DNA from: an uncultured Clostridia bacterium
Lineage (GTDB): Bacteria; Bacillota; Clostridia; Oscillospirales; CAG-272
Assembly (NCBI GenBank): GCA_904501765.1
Contig: CAJGCM010000090.1
Location: forward strand, 1-8,781
Direction: 5' to 3'
DNA: 8,781 bases
Shown: positions 1 through 5,582 of the stretch, piece by piece
Position numbering within the stretch: position 1 is the first letter of the stretch
How the letters are laid out: each line of letters starts with the position of its first letter
Position numbers and translations under genes: made by a program
Notes under the pieces: generated by a model
The model's input: the letters and a program-made list of their open reading frames with translations, nothing else
What the model was told of the DNA's origin: nothing
The model's database searches: none

Positions 1-3000
1 CCCGAGGTTTCGATTTTCTCATTTGATTTAGTGGCGAGGGACTTGGCTATTAAATCGCTTATCATTTCGTTGGCTCCCGCCTCGTCTACCGCCATAATCG
101 TTCGCTCCAATCTTGCCAAGCTACCGTCGCACCCGTTTTTATAGGATTCCTTACTGTCTGCGCTGAGAAGAAGGGCTGAGAGCTTATTTCTCCTTTCCAT
201 AAGGCATACCGTAAGAATCAGAAGCAGCAGAAGAATGCTTATCAGCAATACCCAAGCCCAGGTGAAATCATTGACCTTAAGAGGCTCCGCCGTTATCTCA
301 TAGTTTGCATTATCACAGCGCGCGTAAATAAATCCACCCTTTTCATAAAGGGTGATATTTACTCTGTCACCCGGAGCAATGCTCCCTTCGTTTATCTCAA
401 AGCTATCCTCGGATAAAATTTTAACCTTTAATTCCCTTGGCAGAATTTTAAAATAAATCTCCTCGCCGCCCTCGGGCAGACGGTAATTATCCCTGTCGTG
501 AAGAGAGAAGGTTATCTTATATGAGCCTACAGAGGAGCCGCCGGTTATTTTAACGCTGTAAAGGTCGTTGCCCTTTATATTCGGGGCGTGCTTTTTGCCG
601 TCGTATATAAAGTTTTCTATTTCGGGCAGCGTAATCGGGCATTTTTCTATAATAAGCCAACCGTCGGGAAGGAGGGGCTCCTTGTAATTTTCCTTGTCGT
701 ACGCGAGGGTTGCCGAAAGCTTATAGCTCCCTGCATGGGTCGCTCGGTCAAGGTCATATCTTGCAACCCTCACACCCTCGGGTAGACCGTCAAGATACGC
801 GCATTTCACACTGCCGTCATAGGTATGGAAATTGTTTTTCCATACTACTGCGGACATATCGTACTCAGCAGGACTTACCGTGTAGGGAACCTCTACGGTA
901 AAGCCGCCGTATCTCACTGTGAAAAAGCTATCCTTTACCAAGGGATGCTCGCCGTTCTCATAGAGGATTTCCAAAGAGGAAAAATCAACTACAGATACGC
1001 TTCCGTTATTATTGACGACATATGCCTTCAAGGCGCCGCCCCAAAGTCTTTCGTATGCGGTTACTTTATCTAAGAGCAGCTCGGCGCACAGGCGCTCGGG
1101 GAGAACGGGTATTACCCGAAAGGCAAGGGGGTCTGACCTGAGGGCTAAATAGTTATCCCCCTCTCTGACTGCGCATATTACGAAATAATCCCCCGCCTCG
1201 GTAGGTCGGTTTATTTCATGCTGAAGAGATGCGTCGGTGAAATATCTGAAATAGGGGCTTCCGTATTTTGACACGGCTTCGGGGTATACCCCATCTCCAA
1301 GATAATAATCTTTTATAGTCGGCGTGGAAATCCATAGGTTTTCGCACTTTTCTATTCTGTATTGTGCCTTGTCGTTTTCTATTACATAGTTGTTATCAAG
1401 GGGGACTGCCGTTGCCTCATATTCCCCCGCGTTTATCATATGCCCTAAAACCGAAATTTCACATTCGGGGGCTGCCGCGCAGGGCTTATGCTCGGCTCCG
1501 TCATAAACGAAATCCAAGGCTCCCCAAGTGACTGTTATCGGGCGAGGGAGTATGGTTACGTAAGCCGACAAGCCCTCAGGCGTGTAATAGTTTGTACTGC
1601 TTGTTCTGAAGCAGAGGGTCACCCTAACCTTACCGTCTGCGACGGTTGCGGCGCCTTTGTCAAAATAGTATTCAAGGGTAACTCCGTCAGCTCCAGTCGG
1701 CACCTCACCTACAATCACAGGATAGTGCGTATTTGAGTCGTATATATACTCTTTATCCGAAAACACGACGTCCGAGAGGTCATAATTTGCCTTTAAGATT
1801 TCCCACGAATAGGTGAACTCCGGGGGAGGGTTATAATTCCGACTATCATAGGCAAGGGTTGCCTTTGCTTCGTATTTTCCCGCATTTACCCCCTCACTGT
1901 CAACGTAGCCTAACACGTACACGCCCTCGGGCAGACCTTTAAGCTCCACCGAGAATTTCTCTCCGCAATAGGTGAAAAGCCCCTCGGTCCACACTGCCTC
2001 TTCAAACCTGTAATCGGCTTTATTTATAACGAAAGTGACACGGGGATTTACAAGCTTATAGTTTGTATCCCAAAGATGCCCTGTCGCCTCATAGCTACCT
2101 GCCTCAACGGCGGCGCCTGTCATTTGCAGCTCTACTAAAGCACCTCCGAGAAGAGTGACACTGCCCCTTGGCAGCTTACTTTCACCGTCATAAGTAAAGA
2201 CAAGGTTTTCATATTCGGCTACGACCTCCTTCGGGAGAATTGTGAGAGTTGCGGTAAGGGCCGCGGGAATTTCGTAATTCCGGCTTTCGGAATAAAAACT
2301 CAACGATACGGTATACACACCTGCATTGACTCCGCCGCCGGTTACAGTATAATTCAGGGTTGTACCGTCCTTTCCCATGATTTGCCCCACCGGCTCGATA
2401 GTGTGACCATTGCCGTCGTAGTCACAAATCAAGTCGACAAACAAAAGCGGTGAGAGGTCGTATGAGGCTTTCAACACCTTAACCTCGAGGGGGACGCTTA
2501 CTCCGAGAGCAGAAATTTTTACGTGTCCATCCTTCGGTAAAAGAAATTCACCTGAAGGGTAAACTATCGAAATATCCGAAAAATTAAGTTCCGTAACTCT
2601 TCCGCTATTATAGGTGACTGAAAATTTACCGCCTGTCAAATCAACCTTTTCAAAAGCTATATATTCGGTTTTTGTGGGGGGCGTGTCAATTCTTATTCCC
2701 ACCGCAACCTCTTCTATTACGGTAAAGGAGATAGGAGAAGAGCTTACGGAAAAGTAGTTTTCACCCTCCTCCGACACGCATATAAGGTAATATTCCCCCG
2801 CAGTCTTCGGGAAATCCTTTTCCCAAGGCCCGTCACGACTCACCGAATAATATATCTCGGCGGAGCCGAATTTCAGAGTGTATGAAACCTTGGGTGTCAG
2901 CCCTGTATATCCTACGGTAACAGAGGGCGGCGTAATAAATCTGTTCTGCGCTTTTCTGATATTAAACGTCAAATACAAAAGCTCTCCATCGCCACCTGCC

Positions 3001-3836
3001 CATTCGCAGTTTTCAAAATCTCTGAGCTTCAAGGAAACGGGATATGCGCCTACGTCAATACCGCCCTCATTTTTTATTACTGTGAAAAATTCACCGTCTG
3101 CTATATTAGCGCTCTGATGGAAGCCGCTGTATTCAACCTCGCCGAGGGTGGGTCGGGGAACCGTTTTCTTGTGCACATCTACTATAATGTTATCAACCGT
3201 TACAGTGGAAAGGTCTCCGTTTACGCTGAAGGTTACTATACAGCTGTAAATCCCCGAATCCGAAACGTTTTGAATTTCTATTTTTTTATCGCTGACTCCA
3301 AGGGCTTCACCGTTTTTATACCAATCAAAGCTGAATTCGCCCTCTTCTTCCAGGGGGTGAGTAAGAGAGTCGAAGGTAAGGCTTCTTTTATTTCCATCAT
3401 ATATAAATTCCAAAGAGGATAGCTTGAACTTAGGAAAATCGAGCTTATATCTGCCAAAAAGAGTTATATCACCGCCGCCGTAGTGTTCAAAAGAAAACAG
3501 CTCCCCATCACGCTCGTCAGTGTACCAGCCAACAAAGCTATATCCCACTCTGTATGGGGCATTGGGTGCGAGAAATACATCTGCCGCATTAAGCTCTTCT
3601 TCTAAAAAAAGCTCGCCTCCTATATAAAACTTTGCCGTGTACTTTTCTGCTGCACTCTCGGGTAGCCCCGCCTCTTTTCTCCCCTCTTCCTGAGCAATTT
3701 CTTCTTCATAGGATGAGAGGTCTGCCGTTACACTGCCGTCAAGCTCCGTCGCTTCCTCCCGAGGCATAGTCAGTCCTACAAGAATAAGAAAAAGAGCGAA
3801 GAGAATCGCTGATATAAGCTTTATGGGAAACTTCAT
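1..3836 (-). CDS. Large MBG-repeat surface protein, membrane-anchored (3' end outside window)
   Basis: I read this frame codon by codon from ATG 3836 to the left edge and found no stop, so 1278 residues are visible and the C-terminus is missing. The start is supported by AAAGGAG at 3844-3850, 7 nt upstream. Order seen: hydrophobic export segment (residues ~5-22, ISAILFALFLILVG core, no lipobox and no clear AxA site); Glu-rich linker; InlB/Flg_new-like repeat (~66-130, GYSFVGWYTDE); Ig-like unit (~142-221, W172, D193-S-G-x-Y197-x-C199); MBG/YDG-like repeats with the Y-D-G motif near residues 146, 236, 473, 549, 623, 699, 778, 1006 and 1078; two composite modules (301-457 and 835-990); a transmembrane helix (~1191-1212) followed by MERRNK; and a tail of at least 66 residues. 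The helix and positive-inside rule put the repeats outside and the tail in the cytoplasm. No LPXTG motif is visible before the edge. By family analogy it is an adhesion or stalk-like protein; ligand and true function are unknown. Confidence 0.88.
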   Translation of the reverse strand, partial: MKFPIKLISAILFALFLILVGLTMPREEATELDGSVTADLSSYEEEIAQEEGRKEAGLPESAAEKYTAKFYIGGELFLEEELNAADVFLAPNAPYRVGYSFVGWYTDERDGELFSFEHYGGGDITLFGRYKLDFPKFKLSSLEFIYDGNKRSLTFDSLTHPLEEEGEFSFDWYKNGEALGVSDKKIEIQNVSDSGIYSCIVTFSVNGDLSTVTVDNIIVDVHKKTVPRPTLGEVEYSGFHQSANIADGEFFTVIKNEGGIDVGAYPVSLKLRDFENCEWAGGDGELLYLTFNIRKAQNRFITPPSVTVGYTGLTPKVSYTLKFGSAEIYYSVSRDGPWEKDFPKTAGEYYLICVSEEGENYFSVSSSPISFTVIEEVAVGIRIDTPPTKTEYIAFEKVDLTGGKFSVTYNSGRVTELNFSDISIVYPSGEFLLPKDGHVKISALGVSVPLEVKVLKASYDLSPLLFVDLICDYDGNGHTIEPVGQIMGKDGTTLNYTVTGGGVNAGVYTVSLSFYSESRNYEIPAALTATLTILPKEVVAEYENLVFTYDGESKLPRGSVTLLGGALVELQMTGAAVEAGSYEATGHLWDTNYKLVNPRVTFVINKADYRFEEAVWTEGLFTYCGEKFSVELKGLPEGVYVLGYVDSEGVNAGKYEAKATLAYDSRNYNPPPEFTYSWEILKANYDLSDVVFSDKEYIYDSNTHYPVIVGEVPTGADGVTLEYYFDKGAATVADGKVRVTLCFRTSSTNYYTPEGLSAYVTILPRPITVTWGALDFVYDGAEHKPCAAAPECEISVLGHMINAGEYEATAVPLDNNYVIENDKAQYRIEKCENLWISTPTIKDYYLGDGVYPEAVSKYGSPYFRYFTDASLQHEINRPTEAGDYFVICAVREGDNYLALRSDPLAFRVIPVLPERLCAELLLDKVTAYERLWGGALKAYVVNNNGSVSVVDFSSLEILYENGEHPLVKDSFFTVRYGGFTVEVPYTVSPAEYDMSAVVWKNNFHTYDGSVKCAYLDGLPEGVRVARYDLDRATHAGSYKLSATLAYDKENYKEPLLPDGWLIIEKCPITLPEIENFIYDGKKHAPNIKGNDLYSVKITGGSSVGSYKITFSLHDRDNYRLPEGGEEIYFKILPRELKVKILSEDSFEINEGSIAPGDRVNITLYEKGGFIYARCDNANYEITAEPLKVNDFTWAWVLLISILLLLLILTVCLMERRNKLSALLLSADSKESYKNGCDGSLARLERTIMAVDEAGANEMISDLIAKSLATKSNEKIETS
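201..266 (-). other. C-terminal transmembrane helix of the surface protein
   Basis: Residues ~1191-1212 are uniformly hydrophobic (FTWAWVLLISILLLLLILTV) and are followed by CLMERRNK, a positive stop-transfer flank. The following residues (ADSKESYKNG, then a mixed-charge, Ala/Ser/Glu-rich segment) look soluble and presumably cytoplasmic. This is type I topology, not a sortase-type end with only a few residues after the helix. Confidence 0.85.
435..863 (-). repeat. MBG/YDG-like repeats 8-9 in the surface protein
   Basis: Residues ~992-1134 hold two units with Y-D-G at 1006 and 1078 (72 residues apart). AG/GSY strand motifs are HAGSYKLSATLAYDKENY and SVGSYKITFSLHDRDNY; the last linker is KILPRELKVKI. 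About 55 residues rich in beta-strand patterns follow before the transmembrane helix. Repeat 8 shares SATLAYD-x-x-NY with repeat 5 (KATLAYDSRNY), which suggests that these two are closer relatives. Confidence 0.7.
867..1334 (-). repeat. Composite module copy B (~156 aa) in the surface protein
   Basis: Residues ~835-990. Motifs parallel copy A in order: YGSPYFRYFTDASLQ, TEAGDYFVICAVREGDNY, RSDPLAFRVI, then NNNGSVSVVDFSSLEILYEN and FTVEVPYTV. It is again followed by an MBG repeat that begins YDMS. The two copies start 534 residues apart, close to seven ~76-residue repeat units. Sequence divergence is considerable, so the duplication is old or under diversifying change. Confidence 0.7.
1347..2462 (-). 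repeat. Tandem MBG/YDG-like repeats 3-7 in the surface protein
   Basis: Residues ~459-830 hold five tandem units. Each has an aromatic-Y-D/C-G/S motif (Y473, Y549, Y623, Y699, Y778), then in most an AG-x-Y strand motif (VNAGVYTV, VEAGSYEA, VNAGKYEA, INAGEYEA), an x-NY motif, and linkers such as TILPKEV, INKADY, ILKANY and ILPRPI. Spacing is 74-79 residues. These match the general pattern of MBG/YDG beta-sandwich domains in exported Firmicutes and Bacteroidetes proteins. In unit 6 the AG-x-Y motif is replaced by VADGKVRV. Confidence 0.75.
2466..2936 (-). repeat. Composite module copy A (~157 aa) in the surface protein
   Basis: Residues ~301-457. The first half carries FGSAEIYYSVSRDGPW, then TAGEYYLICVSEEGENY and SSSPISFTVI. 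The second half carries YNSGRVTELNFSDISIVYPS and ends VSVPLEVKV. The second half resembles bacterial Ig-like domains of the Big_4-like kind. It is followed at once by a YDLS-type MBG repeat. Copy B at 867-1334 has the same order of motifs, so this is an internal duplication seen at protein level. Confidence 0.7.
3771..3836 (-). other. N-terminal export signal (signal peptide or signal anchor)
   Basis: Codons 1-22 give a short basic n-region (MKFPIK) and a ~16-residue hydrophobic core, then the acidic stretch PREEATELDG. No typical small-x-small cleavage site and no lipobox cysteine is obvious, so cleavage is uncertain and it could remain as an anchor. It fits export of the following beta-rich repeats. 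Confidence 0.7.
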
Positions 3837-3880
3837 TTTATTTCTCCTTTATGGTAATTATTTCCATTTTTGCGCATATA

Positions 3881-3910
3881 ATTATAGCATTTTTAACGGA
3901 GATTTCGCAA
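3881..3910 (-). promoter_or_regulatory. Promoter of the surface-protein gene
   Basis: Read on the minus strand: TTGCGA at 3910-3905 (4 of 6 match to TTGACA), an 18-bp spacer, then a perfect TATAAT at 3886-3881 preceded by TGC, giving an extended -10 (TGnTATAAT). Transcription would start near 3874 and leave a leader of about 38 nt before ATG 3836, with the ribosome site at 3844-3850. The extended -10 compensates for the weak -35. Predicted by eye only. Confidence 0.65.
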
Positions 3911-4241
3911 TACAAATAAAGGTTAAAATATCGACGCTTAACCTGCGTATGCCTTTGAGATTTTCATTTCCCACGCTATTGCCCGATGAAGTCTACCGAA
4001 AGGAGTAAAATTGTCCCGAATCGGCTGAGCTTTTAACCAAAGAGCACAATATTCTAATTTTCCTATCGAAAAAGAATCCTAAATTCCGATTTACATTAAT
4101 TCCAGAAACTTGCGCATTTTTGAACCGTCATAGTTGTTTTTTTATATTTTTCATAATTTTTCCATCTCCTTTTTTCTTTGGTTTTACTGAATTTTTAAAG
4201 AGCAAGCGCCTTGTTTATAAAGTGTTTTTTTCACCCATTAC
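3911..4241. other. Divergent intergenic spacer, no convincing gene
   Basis: This is AT-rich DNA between the two divergent promoters. Besides the inverted repeat at 3920-3944 it contains T-rich tracts around 4137-4180 and, on the minus strand, a strong AAAAGGAG (4173-4166) before a 9-codon reading frame at 4154-4128. A plus-strand reading frame of about 60 codons across 3823-4008 begins inside the surface gene, has no ribosome site and lacks recognisable sequence, so I do not call it. No tRNA, riboswitch or clear terminator was recognised. Confidence 0.6.
3920..3944. promoter_or_regulatory. Perfect 7-bp inverted repeat upstream of the surface-gene promoter
   Basis: AGGTTAA at 3920-3926 and TTAACCT at 3938-3944 are exact inverted copies separated by 11 bp, with centres 18 bp apart (nearly two helical turns). 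The pair lies 10 bp upstream of the surface gene's -35 box, where an activator or repressor dimer could bind. A chance palindrome is possible in AT-rich spacer DNA, and no U-run follows on either strand, so a terminator is unlikely. Confidence 0.35.
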
Positions 4242-4269
4242 TTGACTTTTCGCCTATTATATGTATAAT
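4242..4269 (+). promoter_or_regulatory. Promoter of the aromatic amino acid operon
   Basis: TTGACT at 4242-4247 (5 of 6 match to the -35 consensus), a 16-bp spacer and a perfect TATAAT at 4264-4269. Transcription would start near 4276, giving a leader of about 87 nt before the first gene's GTG at 4363. Because transcription begins after 4261, the upstream ATG at 4261 cannot be the translation start from this promoter. Confidence 0.7.
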
Positions 4270-4285
4270 TATATATATTATTTAC

Positions 4286-4332
4286 GCGCGTGCGGTCGTA
4301 CGAGGAGCTTTCGAGGCGCAGCGCTTACGCAC
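4286..4332 (+). promoter_or_regulatory. GC-rich stem-loop in the operon leader
   Basis: In the predicted untranslated leader, GCGC (4286-4289) and TGCG (4291-4294) pair with GCGC (4321-4324) and CGCA (4317-4320), making an 8-bp stem with one bulged G at 4290. GTGCG at 4290-4294 can instead pair with CGCAC at 4328-4332, so two mutually exclusive pairings exist. The contrast with the AT-rich surroundings is marked. No run of U follows directly, so a standard intrinsic terminator is not supported. It matches no riboswitch or T-box that I recognise. Confidence 0.4.
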
Positions 4333-4362
4333 ATTTTGATTTTAAAGATTGGGGGGATACGG

Positions 4363-5556
4363 GTGATAAATGAAAAAATGAGAGAGCTTGGCTCAAAAAG
4401 GTCCACTATAAGAGAGCTTTTTGAATTTGGCAAGGCACTTGCCGAGAAGCGAGGCGAGGACTCGGTTTTTGATTTTTCATTAGGCAATCCCAGCATACCT
4501 GCCCCAAAAGAGGTTGGTGAAATCCTTACCGAGCTTATAAGCTCCACTGACCCCGCAGTCCTTCACGGTTATACCTCCGCTGAGGGAGCGCTCTCGGTTC
4601 GAGAGTCGGTCGCCCGACATATAAGGGAATGCTTCGGCTGCGAGGCTGATGCAACAAACGTGTATATGACGGTTGGAGCTGCCGCAGCTCTGACATCTTC
4701 CCTTCACGCAGTTGTATGCCCCGACGAGGAGGTTATAGTTCTCTCGCCTTATTTCCCTGAATACAAGGTGTTCATAGAGGCCACGGGGGCAAAAGTCAAA
4801 GAGGTACCCTGCAATACCACCGACTTTCACCCGTCGGTACCCGACATTGAAGCTGCAATAAACGAAAAAACTGCCGCTATAATCATAAACTCTCCCAACA
4901 ATCCCACAGGGGCCGTATATACGGAAGATGATATAAAGAAAATAGCAGAGCTTTTGGAGCGAAGGTGCGCCGAGCTTAGAAAAGTAATTTATATAATTGC
5001 GGACGAGCCTTACAGAGAGCTTGTTTTTGACGGACGCAAGGTTCCGTTTATACCGAATTATTACCGCAATACGATAGTTTGTTATTCTTACAGCAAATCC
5101 CTCTCACTCCCCGGCGAGAGAATAGGATACGTATTCGTATCCCCGAAGGCTACGGAGTCCTATTCTGTCTTCAAAGCTGTTTGCGGCGCGGGACGGGCGC
5201 TTGGATACGTTTGCGCTCCCGCTCTTCTGCAAAGGCTGGTTGAAAGATGCCAGGGTATGACCTCCGACCTTTCCGCTTATCGGGAAAACAGGGATATACT
5301 GCTTTCTGCGCTTACCGAATACGGATACACTGTATCCCCTCCAGAGGGCGCATTTTATCTTTTTGTAAAATCCCCCACGAAGGATGCTCTGAGCTTCTCC
5401 GAGGCGGCAAAAAGATACGGAATACTTTTAGTCCCCGGCGAAGATTTCGGTATGAGTGGCTATGTAAGACTTGCTTACTGTCAGAGCCGTGACGTTATTA
5501 TGCGCTCTCTGCCATATTTCAAGGCTTTGGCATCAGAGCTTGGAATCCTGAAATAA
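4363..5556 (+). CDS. PLP-dependent aminotransferase, class I/II (aspartate/aromatic type)
   Basis: A 397-residue cytoplasmic fold-type I aminotransferase that transfers an amino group between an amino acid and a 2-oxo acid through pyridoxal phosphate. Visible residues: N180 in SPNNPTG, D214 and Y217 in ADEPYREL, the Schiff-base lysine K245 in SYSKSLSLPGERIGY, and the carboxylate-binding arginine R369 in GYVRLAY. I chose GTG 4363 because the protein then begins (M)INEKMRELGSKRS, as I recall for clostridial relatives, and a G-rich site (4351-4356) lies 6 nt upstream. The in-frame ATG at 4261 lies before the predicted transcription start, and its 34 extra residues do not look like family sequence. 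ATG 4378 is a weaker alternative. First gene of the operon, 26 bp before pheA. The context suggests phenylpyruvate, 4-hydroxyphenylpyruvate or prephenate as substrate, but specificity cannot be read from the sequence. Confidence 0.9.
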   Translation: MINEKMRELGSKRSTIRELFEFGKALAEKRGEDSVFDFSLGNPSIPAPKEVGEILTELISSTDPAVLHGYTSAEGALSVRESVARHIRECFGCEADATNVYMTVGAAAALTSSLHAVVCPDEEVIVLSPYFPEYKVFIEATGAKVKEVPCNTTDFHPSVPDIEAAINEKTAAIIINSPNNPTGAVYTEDDIKKIAELLERRCAELRKVIYIIADEPYRELVFDGRKVPFIPNYYRNTIVCYSYSKSLSLPGERIGYVFVSPKATESYSVFKAVCGAGRALGYVCAPALLQRLVERCQGMTSDLSAYRENRDILLSALTEYGYTVSPPEGAFYLFVKSPTKDALSFSEAAKRYGILLVPGEDFGMSGYVRLAYCQSRDVIMRSLPYFKALASELGILK

Positions 5557-5582
5557 CGGCGCTTTGAAGAAGGAGATGTGAA

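Noticed and set aside
588..3422. Several plus-strand reading frames of 60-100 codons inside the surface-gene region
   Set aside because: They lie entirely opposite the continuous 1278-codon minus-strand frame, lack ribosome sites and family motifs, and are explained as antisense shadows.
3823..4008. Plus-strand frame of 61 codons across the divergent spacer
   Set aside because: It begins inside the surface-protein gene, overlaps that gene's promoter, has no ribosome site and contains no recognisable domain.
4203..4230. CAAG-CGC-CTTG hairpin followed by T-rich sequence as a possible terminator
   Set aside because: The stem is only 4 bp with a 3-nt loop, the T-run is separated from it, and no plus-strand gene ends upstream.
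4261..4284. Tyr-rich run MYNYIYYL at the upstream ATG, reminiscent of a tyrosine leader peptide
   Set aside because: It is translated from the TATAAT box and the following AT-repeat and lies upstream of or at the predicted transcription start, so it is a composition artefact.
4290..4373. GTG-initiated 27-codon frame in the operon leader with Tyr x2, Phe x2 and Trp x1, ending at TGA 4371-4373, resembling an aromatic attenuation leader peptide
   Set aside because: There is no ribosome site before GTG 4290, the start lies inside the stem, no terminator hairpin with a U-run follows, and the frame overlaps the true gene start. The aromatic codons are not clustered in tandem.
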